Shown: positions 19,161 to 28,389, counted from the first letter of the stretch. The stretch is 64,000 nucleotides of DNA from Planctomycetota bacterium (GCA_022574595.1 JACZRS010000013.1:80339-144338), one strand, 5' to 3'. The notes: generated from the letters alone by a model not told the origin. Made by a program: numbers and translations.

Positions 19161-19589
19161 TCACCTTGGTACTTCCGTAGCGATTCTTGCTGCTCCGATA
19201 TTTAGTGATTGAAGCAATGTAACTACCTGGTTAAGCCTGGCTGATTCCGCGTTTTTATCTGCTCTAATAAGTAGCTTTAACTGATGTGCAGATCGATCAG
19301 GATACTTGGCAATTTCTTGCTTAACTAAATACTCAAGTTCCGTAAGATCTAGTGATGCATCATTAACTATGATCTCTCCGCCTTCAGTAATATTTATCAC
19401 AAGTCCCGCTTCTACCGGCGTAGGGTCTTGTTCGCCTGATTCTTGTGGCAATGAAACCTCTGCACGCGTCATCTTGGCAAACTGAGCAGTAGTCATAAAA
19501 AAGATTATCAGCAAAAAGACCACATCGATCATTGATGTGAGTTCAACGTTTATGGTGCGCTTACGTCTTTCTGCTTCTACAAATCTCAC
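19161..19589 (-). CDS. ExbD/TolR family proton-channel partner (first copy)
   Basis: 142 residues, GTG start overlapping the exbB stop by four bases (GTGA). Transmembrane helix with channel aspartate D22 (ELTSMIDVVFLLIIFFM), then a periplasmic domain (VINITEGGEIIVND, LLIRADKNAESARLNQVV). The latter is the LxIxADxxxxxxxVxxVL pattern of ExbD. Together with the ExbB it should form a proton-driven motor complex in the inner membrane. Confidence 0.93.
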   Translation of the reverse strand: MRFVEAERRKRTINVELTSMIDVVFLLIIFFMTTAQFAKMTRAEVSLPQESGEQDPTPVEAGLVINITEGGEIIVNDASLDLTELEYLVKQEIAKYPDRSAHQLKLLIRADKNAESARLNQVVTLLQSLNIGAARIATEVPR

Positions 19590-20368
19590 TTCTTATTCCC
19601 GTCGTTAGGCTTTGTAGTAGCACTAGAGCCTGGAGCAGGCGCTGGCTGCGTAGGCCGGGGCACACTAGAAGCAGGCCTGGCGCTTGCCTGAGGCCCAGCG
19701 CCTGATTCAAGATGCAATACAAGTCGTTCGATTTCCATCGCAGCTTCTGATGCTAAAGCATCAATGCGATTACCAAAGTATCGATAAAGCGAAACACACG
19801 GGATTGCCAGGATCAATCCCATTAATGTTGTCACTAATGCCAAGCTGATATTTCCAGCCAACGCCTCATGATCCGGCGTAGCGCCATGTTGCAAAGCTTC
19901 AAAAGCGCCAATCATACCCCAAACGGTACCAAGCAACCCTAATAAGGGCGCTATCGAACCAATAACCCCAAGAGCGTCAGTTGATCGATATAGCTTGGCG
20001 GTCTGGTCTTCACCCGCTTCTTCAATGGCGTTTTTTATTTCAAAGACCCCAAATGCTGACTTTTGAAATCTAGTTAAACCTGCTGAAAGTATGCGCGTTA
20101 AATATGAAACATTTGGAGGATCAAGACAGTATTCCAAAGCTCCATTAACATCACCTCTAGCTAACATTGCATCAATCTGCTCAAGATGAACATCGGGAAT
20201 AAGGGCGCTACGCCTGATTTGAACCAGGTGCATTACGATTAGTGCTAAGGCAATTACGCTTAGCGCTATTATCACATATCCAACCAAACCGCCTGATTGG
20301 ATAGTGTCCAGCCAAGTTTTGCTTTCGCCCGCAACTGCTTGGGCCAAGATAAAAATGAAATTAGACAT
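19586..20368 (-). CDS. MotA/TolQ/ExbB family proton channel protein
   Basis: 260 residues, ATG at 20368. Three transmembrane helices at about 28-48, 133-155 and 172-193, with the long cytoplasmic loop between the first two, match the family topology. The signature region is present: APLLGLLGTVWGMIGAFEAL followed by SLALVTTLMGLILAIPCV. The C-terminus adds a proline-rich tail (ASARPASSVPRPTQPAPAPG). The pair with two ExbD proteins converts proton motive force into movement of a partner protein. No TonB or TolA gene is present here; the VWA protein two genes upstream has the matching topology. Confidence 0.93.
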   Translation of the reverse strand: MSNFIFILAQAVAGESKTWLDTIQSGGLVGYVIIALSVIALALIVMHLVQIRRSALIPDVHLEQIDAMLARGDVNGALEYCLDPPNVSYLTRILSAGLTRFQKSAFGVFEIKNAIEEAGEDQTAKLYRSTDALGVIGSIAPLLGLLGTVWGMIGAFEALQHGATPDHEALAGNISLALVTTLMGLILAIPCVSLYRYFGNRIDALASEAAMEIERLVLHLESGAGPQASARPASSVPRPTQPAPAPGSSATTKPNDGNKK

Positions 20369-20388
20369 TGCGTTTACTATTACTCCAA

Positions 20389-21465
20389 CTATTTTGATGA
20401 TTTTTCAGGAAGCGTATTCAAGTGGATCGGGTGATTAGGTAAGGATCGTCTTAATTCTAAACCTAAAGCATCCGCTGCTTCATAATCTCCCAAAGCCTTT
20501 AGCGCAATAGAAGCGTCGGATAATGCCAAACCTGCTAAGTAGGGTTGAGAGCGAACAAAACGTGCGGGCACATGCAGCAGATTTACTACGCCCTGAAGCT
20601 GTCTGCCTTGGCCATCTTCAGATATTAGAGATAGTCCAATCATCATATACGACCAGGCGTTGGTCCAATGCTGCTCATTAGTAATTTTACGACGCAATCG
20701 CTCTCGTGCGTTATTGCGCTTATCTGATTCCTTGTCTCGACAGAAAACCAGCAAACTTAAAAACTTAACTCCATCATGGTTGGTCAATTGTTGGCCTTGA
20801 ATTTGCGTTTGGGGTTCTCCCAGGGTTTGCTGCACAGCCTGTTTATATAGACTCGCAATTGCTGCAATTGTTTCATCGCCCTGAGCATCAAATTCTCCAA
20901 GGTCATGTACCAGCTTTTTTAACAAGGGTGAGCCCAGCCAGACAGGCGCTAACTGTGGACACAAAGATCGCTTATCATCCATGACAGACTGAAGCATCGA
21001 GTAAATATCGGTACTGACCTCTGCGCGCAATAGCCGAGCAGTTTCTAATGCTGGGATAACAGCTAGTATATGATCCCCTCGCGCTAATCTGCAACGCAAT
21101 AATCCCTCCGCCACGACTAGCGCTGTCTCATGCGTTTGCCCTCGATATTGCTCAAATAGCCGTTCAAACAATGGTTCAGCCAAGGTTGTATCGTTTCGTT
21201 GTACTCGGCTACGCGCACGCCAAAGATCAGTTGCTACTTCCAATTTGCTTTTTAATGTTTGTTCTAATTTTTCACTATCAACATCTTTAACTCGATCCCA
21301 AGGAACATAGTGCTTAGCTCCCAGTTCAGTTATCACATTAACCCCAGCATCATCGATTGAAATCCTGCCTTGAATTGGTGGAACTCCTCCACGTTGATAA
21401 ACCGTATCCGCCAAGATTGCTTGCGCGAAAAATAACATCGCAATAATCGTGATGCAAAATCTCAT
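20389..21465 (-). CDS. Secreted protein of unknown function between vwa and exbB
   Basis: 358 residues. A signal peptide (FCITIIAMLFFAQAILA) is followed by a short beta-rich start (GRISIDDAGVNVITELG, HYVPWDRVKDVD) and a long helical part with TPR-like pairing. The beta-rich opening resembles an SH3-like periplasmic domain. No catalytic motif seen. It starts three bases after the stop of the VWA gene and ends 21 bases before exbB, so it is part of the same unit. Confidence 0.75.
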   Translation of the reverse strand: MRFCITIIAMLFFAQAILADTVYQRGGVPPIQGRISIDDAGVNVITELGAKHYVPWDRVKDVDSEKLEQTLKSKLEVATDLWRARSRVQRNDTTLAEPLFERLFEQYRGQTHETALVVAEGLLRCRLARGDHILAVIPALETARLLRAEVSTDIYSMLQSVMDDKRSLCPQLAPVWLGSPLLKKLVHDLGEFDAQGDETIAAIASLYKQAVQQTLGEPQTQIQGQQLTNHDGVKFLSLLVFCRDKESDKRNNARERLRRKITNEQHWTNAWSYMMIGLSLISEDGQGRQLQGVVNLLHVPARFVRSQPYLAGLALSDASIALKALGDYEAADALGLELRRSLPNHPIHLNTLPEKSSK

Positions 21466-21468
21466 TGT

Positions 21469-22461
21469 TTAATTATCCCCCGCTGTGACGAATCGATATA
21501 TCCCGCCCGTCTGCCGCGCAATTGCGCGGAGTAAATCCTGGCTTGCTGGATCACCGAATGCGATTGTGTTTATTACCACATTCTTGCCCCGGCTTTTAGT
21601 AGATGGCAGCTCATCGGCACTGAAATCTGGGATTTTGCCATCTGTCATGAAATAGATAACATCAGGACGTTCATCAAGTGAAAAAACTCTCTCAAAGCCT
21701 GGTCTTGGATTAGTACCGCCGCGAGGCTCTACTTGTCCGAACCATCGAACGAATTTGCGTACAGTATTAGGCCTGGCGCGCGTCCAACCGCTTTGCATTG
21801 GCGGCATCTGCGCATCTGTTGAAAAAAGCACAACATAAAAATATGCGTAATCAGGCAGCTCGCTGATTGAACGCGCTAACTCGCGCATTGCAATGTGAAT
21901 CTTTCGCTGCTGCCCCATTGAACCTGAAACATCCACAACATAGGCAAACCTTGAGCCGCGCGAGCTTACTCCAAAGAAACTTGTGCCTGCACTTCCACCG
22001 CCTAAAGTATCATCACCACTTCCATCACCGGACCCGCCAAGCGTAGGCATTGATCCTGCATTTGAAATTTCCAAGTTTGCAGCAGTAGCATCAACTGCAA
22101 GATCAGCAGAGGGTGAATCCTCTGCCATGTCATCCAGTTCAGCGCTCAATTCAAGATGCAAATCATCGAATATTGGCTCATCTATATTGGTCAATTCTTG
22201 ATCTTGTAAAGTTGCAAACTCAACTAAAAGCGGTTCAGTCGGACTACCAGCAGCTCCACCACGTCGAAGCAGATTCAAATAAGCCATAAAACTCAAATGA
22301 ACAACAATGGATAATGCCACAGCTATCAACAATATTTTTCGGCGGCGTTTCCTGCTCGTCTCATCTCTGCGTAGCTGCAATTCAGCTACGTTTGCATGCA
22401 GATTGGCAACTTCAGCTTTTAGCTTATTAATTTGGCTCGGATTATTAATTGAACTATTCAC
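21469..22461 (-). CDS. TonB-like membrane protein with periplasmic von Willebrand A domain
   Basis: 330 residues, GTG start. Residues 10-42 form a charged coiled coil in the cytoplasm; a single transmembrane helix follows (43-63, ILLIAVALSIVVHLSFMAYL). Next come an acidic, low-complexity linker with glycine runs (140-165) and a VWA domain (about 168-330). The metal-ion-dependent adhesion site is complete: DVSGS (D177, S179, S181), T250 in PRGGTNPRPG, and D274 in MTDGK. The cytoplasmic coil, one helix and long periplasmic linker imitate TonB/TolA topology, with a VWA domain in the place of the TonB C-terminal domain. As first gene of the ExbBD operon it is the probable moving partner of the proton channel. 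This role is inferred. Confidence 0.85.
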   Translation of the reverse strand: MNSSINNPSQINKLKAEVANLHANVAELQLRRDETSRKRRRKILLIAVALSIVVHLSFMAYLNLLRRGGAAGSPTEPLLVEFATLQDQELTNIDEPIFDDLHLELSAELDDMAEDSPSADLAVDATAANLEISNAGSMPTLGGSGDGSGDDTLGGGSAGTSFFGVSSRGSRFAYVVDVSGSMGQQRKIHIAMRELARSISELPDYAYFYVVLFSTDAQMPPMQSGWTRARPNTVRKFVRWFGQVEPRGGTNPRPGFERVFSLDERPDVIYFMTDGKIPDFSADELPSTKSRGKNVVINTIAFGDPASQDLLRAIARQTGGIYRFVTAGDN

Positions 22462-22520
22462 AAGAACACAATACGAGGCATGACTCGACCGGTTTCGCCC
22501 GTAATTAGGCCCATTGGCTA

Positions 22521-22526
22521 TATAAT
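22521..22526 (+). promoter_or_regulatory. Candidate -10 box upstream of pyrH
   Basis: TATAAT, a perfect sigma-70 type -10 hexamer, about 100 bases before the pyrH start. No good -35 is present at 16-18 bases, so the assignment rests on the hexamer alone. Confidence 0.3.
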
Positions 22527-22622
22527 AGGGCCGTGGCGTTCTTCTGCCTAAGGTCAGCTAGCTTGACCGGATCGGCGTGAGGGTGTCCAATCCTCGCTCG
22601 ATTATCTATTAGGATCACTTAA

Positions 22623-23351
22623 ATGCCCAGCCAGCCAAACTCCCCATATCAACGCGTAATACTCAAAATCAGCGGTGAGAGCTTCTCAAAGCCCGGAGAG
22701 GGCGGAATTGTCGCCTCCGAACTCGATGCAATCGCCAAGGAAATCTCCGATGCTGCCTCAAGTGGGATTCAGATCGCAGTCGTTGTGGGCGGTGGAAATA
22801 TCATCAGAGGGGCTATGCTAGCTGAGCAGGGACAAATCGACAGATCAACCGCTGACTATATGGGCATCCTCGGAACCGTCATCAATGGAATGGCTTTGCG
22901 CGAGGCTCTGATCGGACTCGGCCTTGATTGCAGGCTGATGACCGCTATTGAGATCCCAGCAGTAGCTGAGGCTTTTATTCGGGCCAGGGCAATACGGCAT
23001 TTCGAAAAAGGCCGCATAATCGTCCTTGCTGCCGGAACGGGTAATCCCTTTTTCACCACCGATACATGTGCTGCCTTGCGCGGAGCAGAACTCAACGCTG
23101 ATGTACTATTAAAAGCAACAAAGGTTGACGGTGTATATACCTCTGACCCTGCAAAAGACTCTGAAGCAAAACGCTATGCACAGCTAACGTTCGCTGAAGC
23201 GCTCGAGAAAAAACTAGGCGTAATGGACCTGACCGCACTTACAATGTGTATGGAACATGATATGCCGATCGTCGTGTTTGACTTTAAGAAGCCCGGTAAC
23301 ATTCGCCGAGTAGTTTCCGGTGAGCAAATTGGGACATTGATAACAAACTAA
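22623..23351 (+). CDS. pyrH: UMP kinase
   Basis: 242 residues, the usual bacterial length. It phosphorylates UMP to UDP with ATP, in pyrimidine nucleotide synthesis in the cytosol. Motifs: LKISGES at the start, VVGGGNIIRG (phosphate loop), ATGNPFFTTDTCAALRGAEL and KATKVDGVYTSDP, all characteristic of the amino-acid-kinase-fold UMP kinases. It is followed 24 bases later by frr, a very common bacterial pairing. The usual upstream rpsB-tsf pair is absent; instead the divergent ExbBD/VWA operon lies upstream. Confidence 0.97.
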   Translation: MPSQPNSPYQRVILKISGESFSKPGEGGIVASELDAIAKEISDAASSGIQIAVVVGGGNIIRGAMLAEQGQIDRSTADYMGILGTVINGMALREALIGLGLDCRLMTAIEIPAVAEAFIRARAIRHFEKGRIIVLAAGTGNPFFTTDTCAALRGAELNADVLLKATKVDGVYTSDPAKDSEAKRYAQLTFAEALEKKLGVMDLTALTMCMEHDMPIVVFDFKKPGNIRRVVSGEQIGTLITN

Positions 23352-23375
23352 TAAATAGCTACGAAAGAAAACGCG

Positions 23376-23942
23376 ATGGATATCAACCAAATTATAAAAC
23401 ATTGCTCAGAACTCATGGACAAATCTGTGCAGTATTTACAAAATGAACTGCGCGGGATTAGAACAGGCAGAGCTACAACTGCGTTAATCGATTACGTTAA
23501 GGTCGATTACTATGGAAGCCCAACGGAACTGCGCGAACTAGCTGCGGTAAGTGTTCCGGAACCAACTCAACTTATGATCAAACCTTTCGATCCAGGCGCT
23601 CTCTCGGAAATTGTAAAAGCTATCGAAACAGCTGACCTTGGGCTTAATCCCATGAAGGAAGGCCAAACCATACGCATTAATGTTCCTGCACCATCTGCTG
23701 AACGCAGAAAGCAGTTAGTAGTCCAGGTTAAAAAAATGACTGAAGACGCTCGTGTTGCTGTGCGTAATGAACGCCGTGATGCTAATAAACATATCGAACA
23801 ATTGGTAAAGGACAAGACCAATCACGTTTCTGAAGATGCGGGCAAAGGTGCTAAAACTGAAGTTGAAGATCACACCAAGAAACACATTTCAAAGATAGAT
23901 GAAGTCTGCAAGAATAAAATGGCTGAGGTCGAAAAACTATAG
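23376..23942 (+). CDS. frr: Ribosome recycling factor
   Basis: 188 residues, the normal length. The protein splits post-termination ribosomes with EF-G. The N-terminal helix (QYLQNELRGIRTGRATTALI) and the beta-rich middle (VSVPEPTQLMIKPFDP, then GQTIRINVPAPSAERRKQLV) match the family throughout. It shares a transcript with pyrH. The C-terminus is slightly longer than in E. coli and lysine-rich. Confidence 0.97.
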   Translation: MDINQIIKHCSELMDKSVQYLQNELRGIRTGRATTALIDYVKVDYYGSPTELRELAAVSVPEPTQLMIKPFDPGALSEIVKAIETADLGLNPMKEGQTIRINVPAPSAERRKQLVVQVKKMTEDARVAVRNERRDANKHIEQLVKDKTNHVSEDAGKGAKTEVEDHTKKHISKIDEVCKNKMAEVEKL

Positions 23943-24000
23943 TTTTCGATATTTATTTCAGGCCAACTGGCTGTATCATATTCCTCTATAAAGGAGTTTG

Positions 24001-26202
24001 ATGATGATGTTGTTGTTGGGCCTAATGTGTACTGCTACTGCGGTGCCGCCGATCGTTGTGGTAGATCGGGATAATATTCAAATCACACAATCCTGCTCAA
24101 TTAGTATTGATGCAGATTACATTATTGACACAGACAATAACGGCGTCTTGCACATTACCGGCAATGATATCGTTGTAGATTTTAACGGCTCAATTTTACA
24201 TGGTGCAAACTCTACTCAGATGCCTGATACTTTCACCGGAATAGGTGTACGAATTACCGGCCAACATGTTACGCTTAAAAACGCTCATGTTTCAGGTTAC
24301 AAAGGTGGGATTTACGCAACCAACACAAACAATCTCATTATCGAAGATTGTGATATTTCAGGTAACTACCAGCAGCGACTACGTTCAACACCTAAAGCAG
24401 AAGATGGAGTTGATTGGTTATATCCACATAACAACGATAATAACCAATGGCTCACTAACTATGGTGCTGGCATTTATATAGAAGACTCTAACGATGTGAC
24501 AGTCACGCGAGTCTACGCAAGAAACGGACAAAACGGCATCATCCTGGATCGCGTTAACGACTCGGTAATTTACGATAACGATTGTTCATTCATATCCGGC
24601 TGGGGATTAGCACTATGGCGAAGCAGTAATAATATAATCTCACGAAACGCATTTGATTTTTGTATACGAGGTTATAGCCACGGTGTATATAACCGTGGAC
24701 AAGATTCGGCCGGACTGTTAATGTTTGAACAATGTAGCGGCAATGTTATTACAGAAAATTCTATAACCCATGGCGGCGACGGTATCTTTGCCTTTTCAGG
24801 TCGAGAAGCGCTTGGCGAAAAAGTCCCACCCAAAAGCGCAAACGTGACCGATGAAAATATCGAGTGGTATCGTGGACGTGGCAACAGCGGCAACATCTTC
24901 CTGGGTAACGATTTATCCTACGCTGCAGCGCATGGACTCGAATTAACTTTTGCCTTTAACAACACCATTGCACAGAACCGTATGGTTTCAAATGCAATCT
25001 GCGGAATCTGGGGTGGTTATTCCAAGGCTACAACTATTGTAAAAAATACTTTCAAAGACAACGGCGATATGGCTTATGGCTTAGAACGCGGCGGCATTAA
25101 CATCGAACATGGACGGGACAATTGGATTCAATCTAATACCTTTGAAAATAACGCGTGCGGCATTCACCTTTGGTGGGATCCCGATGTGGGCTTAACCAAG
25201 ACACCTTGGGGGAAAATCAACGGCGTAAAATCTTTCCGCAACGTGATCTACGGAAACACTTTCACTAAGGATAAGGTTGCAATCCATCTCCGCGAGTCTG
25301 ATACAACTTTCATAGTCTCAAATGAAGTAACAAACGTCGAAGTCCAACTTCTCGCTGATGAACTAAGTCGATCCAACATAAAGCGGCACCTTGATGCGCC
25401 TGAGCTAAATTGGTCGCTACCTGAATATGAACCGCTTGGCGAAACAAGGCCTATTGGCGCACGCGCTCATCTTGCGGGTCGAAAAAATATAATTATGACA
25501 GAATGGGGGCCATACGATTGGCAGTCTCCGCTTCTAACTTTGGTTGAAAAAACTGCGGATCGTCACGTTTATCGAATGCTTGGTAAGGAACAAATTCAGT
25601 CCGTCTCGCTTAAAGCTCATAATAAAGATGATGTAAAGTATGATCTTGTTGGTTCAACTCTGACGTTGACCACAACCGCTAAGGATAAACTGGTTGAGTA
25701 CGCGATCACCACAACAACTAAGTCAGGCCCGCAACGAGTAAGCAATACATTTATGCCCATGCAGTGGGAAGTACTTTGTTTTAGCTACGAAACTGATCCA
25801 CGTGAAGATGTCAAAGCATGGCGAAAAGAAGCAACCACCCACCAAAATGCCAAAGCAACTTTAGCTTCGCTCGATCTTACATTTGCTATGCGCGGGCCAA
25901 GCAATGCGGGAATAAAAACTGAAGGTGATGCTGAGCAATTGCCTGACAATCATTTCGGTACATTCGCAGATTCCAGTATCACCCTACCGGCCGGCACATG
26001 GCGCTTAAAAACCACCTCCGATGATGGCATCCGCGTCTGGCTCGACAACAAAGTGGTAATAGATGATTGGACCTGGCATGCACCAACACCACACAACTAC
26101 GAGTTCACACTAACGCACCCCAGGAAAATCACATTACACGTTGAACACTTCGAATTAGACGGCTACGCAATCCTAACCCTGGAAATCGAGCGCGCGGAGT
26201 AG
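24001..26202 (+). CDS. Secreted right-handed beta-helix protein (NosD-like) with C-terminal PA14-like domain
   Basis: About 733 residues; AAGGAG lies at 23991-23996 before three tandem ATGs (24001-24009), any of which could start translation. A short signal peptide (LLLLGLMCTATA) precedes a long run of parallel beta-helix repeats (ENSITHGGDGIFAF, NNTIAQNRMVSNAICGIWG, GNTFTKDKVAIHLRES). These resemble the carbohydrate-binding/NosD repeats that usually act on or bind polysaccharide. Residues about 600-733 form a PA14-like beta-sandwich (GTWRLKTTSDDGIRVWLDNK, then TLTLHVEHFELDGYAIL-like strands), a carbohydrate-binding module. No dockerin-like tail, unlike the other beta-helix proteins here. It is 55 bases after frr and may be co-transcribed. 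Confidence 0.82.
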   Translation: MMMLLLGLMCTATAVPPIVVVDRDNIQITQSCSISIDADYIIDTDNNGVLHITGNDIVVDFNGSILHGANSTQMPDTFTGIGVRITGQHVTLKNAHVSGYKGGIYATNTNNLIIEDCDISGNYQQRLRSTPKAEDGVDWLYPHNNDNNQWLTNYGAGIYIEDSNDVTVTRVYARNGQNGIILDRVNDSVIYDNDCSFISGWGLALWRSSNNIISRNAFDFCIRGYSHGVYNRGQDSAGLLMFEQCSGNVITENSITHGGDGIFAFSGREALGEKVPPKSANVTDENIEWYRGRGNSGNIFLGNDLSYAAAHGLELTFAFNNTIAQNRMVSNAICGIWGGYSKATTIVKNTFKDNGDMAYGLERGGINIEHGRDNWIQSNTFENNACGIHLWWDPDVGLTKTPWGKINGVKSFRNVIYGNTFTKDKVAIHLRESDTTFIVSNEVTNVEVQLLADELSRSNIKRHLDAPELNWSLPEYEPLGETRPIGARAHLAGRKNIIMTEWGPYDWQSPLLTLVEKTADRHVYRMLGKEQIQSVSLKAHNKDDVKYDLVGSTLTLTTTAKDKLVEYAITTTTKSGPQRVSNTFMPMQWEVLCFSYETDPREDVKAWRKEATTHQNAKATLASLDLTFAMRGPSNAGIKTEGDAEQLPDNHFGTFADSSITLPAGTWRLKTTSDDGIRVWLDNKVVIDDWTWHAPTPHNYEFTLTHPRKITLHVEHFELDGYAILTLEIERAE

Positions 26203-26306
26203 CCAACCGACACCCAAGGCTTTACAGGGGCAATCCATGTGGGTTCTTTAAGAAGGCATCAAGGCATCATGGCAACGTGGCATAAAGCCGCTATCGTTGG
26301 TCGCGT

Positions 26307-26354
26307 CTTATCCCCCTCCATTTTCCGGGGGTAGGGAGGGGGCAAGGGGGTGAG
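26307..26354. repeat. CTTATCCCC-family imperfect palindrome (copy 1)
   Basis: Reads CTTATCCCCCTCCA, then a turn, then GGGGGTAGGGAGGGGGCAAG. It resembles the elements at 28128-28171 and 35478-35519, with the same order of C-run, TTTTCC or CCCGG turn, G-run and GGTTAGGG/GGTGAG ending. The family looks like the widespread CCCTCACCC...GGGAGAGGG repeats of unknown origin. Confidence 0.6.
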
Positions 26355-26372
26355 TGTTCTTAAATTCTCCTC

Positions 26373-26597
26373 CTAATGCCTAATGCCTTCTGCCATACCA
26401 ATGGCACAGCCAACGCCAGCAATCTGCTCATCCTCTTCACCAAATGGGGAGTGTTTCCGTGGCTCCAGTTCAAGAAGCGTTCGAATACGATTCGCAGTAC
26501 CGGTGTGATCTTGGCCTGTTTGGACCTGTACCGTTGTAAAGTGGATTTGTGAATTGTTTTCCTCTTTTTTTGCAAGATTTCCCAGGGCACACGACAT
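26373..26597 (-). pseudogene. Possible gene remnant, no family recognised
   Basis: A 74-codon frame with natural amino-acid composition and a plausible helical end (NRIRTLLELEPRKHSPFGEE, then DEQIAGVGCAIGMAEGIRH). It has no Shine-Dalgarno sequence and is bounded by repeat DNA, so it may be the C-terminal scrap of a lost gene. I cannot name it, and it may be chance. Confidence 0.25.
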
Positions 26598-26890
26598 GCG
26601 CCTACGTGTGGAGACTTCAGAGGAACAAACCCAGTCCGCGTAATGAGCAAGTGATCGAAGTTGCTGAGGTGGAGGGTCTAAGCTGACAGTACTACTAAAC
26701 TACTTAACCGAGCCCCCCTGGTTGGGTATCACGCCAGGTGTAGGGTTGATAGCTCACTGATGCTAGTTTAATACGCCCTAATAGTGATACTGTAAGCCAT
26801 TCGGTCGCATGGAGACACTTGCGGCCATCCCGATTTTAATCGGGACTGCTGACTTCACTGTGCGGCTATTACCTTGAAGGAGGTTATCCC

Positions 26891-28120
26891 ATGTGGTTCA
26901 AGTCAAGATTCACAATCTCGTCGGTCATTGCGATTAGTTTCTGCTTTATTAATGGGACGGTACCCGTTGCAGCAGACATACTACACGTCCCTGGTGACTT
27001 CCCCACCATACAAGCAGGCATCAACGCAGCCCAAGCTGGCGATGAGGTCGTTGTCGCTGACGGGATCTACACAGGTCCCGGCAACCGAAATATATTGTTT
27101 GCCGGTAGAGCCATAACCTTGCGCTCAGAAAACGGCCCAACAAACTGTATCATCGACTGCGAGAGTCTAGGGCGAGGATTTATCTTCTACGAACTTGATA
27201 CGCCCGCAACCATCGTTGAAGGCTTTACCATCACTAATGGGTTGGGCCACCCCGGAGGAGCTATTTACGCTTACTACTTCAGTAGCCCCACTATCAAAAA
27301 CTGCATTATCACAGGCAACGCCGGAGACGCTGGTGGCGGTGGCGGATTTTACTGTGCAATGTGCTTTTCAACAATCTCAAACACAATCATTACAGGCAAC
27401 ACAGCTAACGGCAACGGTGGTGGCATTTACTCCGAAGGCGGCGACCTCACTATCATCAACTCCTTGATCTCCGAGAACACTGCAAGCTTAAGCGGCGGTG
27501 GCGTGTATTCCGATTGGGGTAGCACGACAATCATCAATTCCATATTCGCTGGGAACTCTGCGGCGAACCTTGCAGGGGGTGGCTACTTCGGTGGAAAGAG
27601 CAATCCCTCAATCACTAACTCAGTTTTCTGGGGCAATGGGCCGGAATCGATATACAGTGGTTTATACAACGGCCTGGAAGTCAGCTACAGCAATATACAG
27701 GGTGATTGGCCGGGCGCTGGCAATATCAACCAGAATCCAATGTTTGTTAATCCCGCTAATGGAGATTACTACCTGTCTTTCGATTCGCCTTGTATTGATG
27801 CGGGAATTAACGCAGCTGTTCCACTTGGAACTGTCACCGACTTAGCTGGCAATACTCGGTTTGTCGATGACCCCAACACAAAAGATACCGGCTTAGGCAA
27901 ACCGCCTCTGGTTGACATAGGCGCACTTGAATTCCAAGTAATTGTACAATGCCCTTGGGATCTTGATGCAAATCAGAGTGTGGGCATAAGCGACCTGCTA
28001 ATCTTGTTCGCAGCCTGGGGCCCCGTCCCCACACCCGACCCACCCGACTTCGACGGCGACAGCATCGTCAACACCACCGATCTACTAATCCTCTTCGCCA
28101 ATTGGGGTCCATGCCCGTAA
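26891..28120 (+). CDS. Secreted beta-helix protein with dockerin-like tail
   Basis: 409 residues; AAGGAGG sits nine bases before the ATG. The signal peptide (TISSVIAISFCFINGTVPVAA) leads to DILHVPGDFPTIQAGINAAQ, the opening strand of a parallel beta-helix. At least eight repeats follow, of the type NSIIxGNxAxxGGGxY (polymorphic outer-membrane-like). A choice-of-anchor-Q-like closing segment (DSPCIDAGINAAVPLGTVTD, then DIGALEF) precedes two F-hands (DLDANQSVGISDLLILFAAWG, DFDGDSIVNTTDLLILFANWG) ending in PCP at the C-terminus. The first 60 residues closely match the protein at 42673-46122, so the two are paralogues. Function unknown; probably extracellular, binding polysaccharide or calcium. 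Confidence 0.85.
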   Translation: MWFKSRFTISSVIAISFCFINGTVPVAADILHVPGDFPTIQAGINAAQAGDEVVVADGIYTGPGNRNILFAGRAITLRSENGPTNCIIDCESLGRGFIFYELDTPATIVEGFTITNGLGHPGGAIYAYYFSSPTIKNCIITGNAGDAGGGGGFYCAMCFSTISNTIITGNTANGNGGGIYSEGGDLTIINSLISENTASLSGGGVYSDWGSTTIINSIFAGNSAANLAGGGYFGGKSNPSITNSVFWGNGPESIYSGLYNGLEVSYSNIQGDWPGAGNINQNPMFVNPANGDYYLSFDSPCIDAGINAAVPLGTVTDLAGNTRFVDDPNTKDTGLGKPPLVDIGALEFQVIVQCPWDLDANQSVGISDLLILFAAWGPVPTPDPPDFDGDSIVNTTDLLILFANWGPCP

Positions 28121-28127
28121 CCATCAT

Positions 28128-28200
28128 CTTATCCCCCTCTCCCCCGGGAGAGGGGCAAGGGGTTAGGGTCTTATCTTATCTTATCCCCTCTCCTCCGGGA
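28128..28200. repeat. CTTATCCCC-family palindrome (copy 2) plus a second partial copy
   Basis: 28128-28171 is CTTATCCCCCTCTCCCCCGG, then GAGAGGGGCAAGGGGTTAGG; 28171-28200 restarts with TTATCCCCTCTCCTCCGGGA. It is directly downstream of the dockerin-tailed beta-helix gene. Confidence 0.65.
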
Positions 28201-28216
28201 ACAAATAAAGGTGTCT

Positions 28217-28233
28217 GAGGTGTCTGACACCTC
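28217..28233. repeat. Solitary GAGGTGTC/GACACCTC REP-like palindrome
   Basis: GAGGTGTCTGACACCTC, two 8-base arms around one T. The same core (GGTGTCTGACACC) brackets the RAYT gene at 49568-49584 and 50392-50410. A half copy (AAGGTGTCTGA) precedes it directly, as if the element had been partly duplicated. Confidence 0.75.
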
Positions 28234-28389
28234 CTATGAAGCCGGGTTTGTCAAGTGGGTTGGATGACGATGATTCCAGCCTCCTATCCGAGCTGCCGCA
28301 TTGGGATATTTCCGGCGTGCGGGCCCATTCAACTGCTTGTCGTCGGAATACTTTGCCTGGCAGCTCTGCAGCGCTAATGTTATTTCGGC

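Larger units (their letters stand above)
26203..26890. other. Long intergenic stretch with repeat and remnant
   Basis: Nearly 700 bases without an intact gene. It holds one CTTATCCCC-family palindrome (26307-26354) and a possible gene remnant on the minus strand (26373-26597). A TCCCGATTTTAATCGGGA hairpin lies near 26828-26845. The start of the next gene is preceded by AAGGAGG at 26877. Confidence 0.5.
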
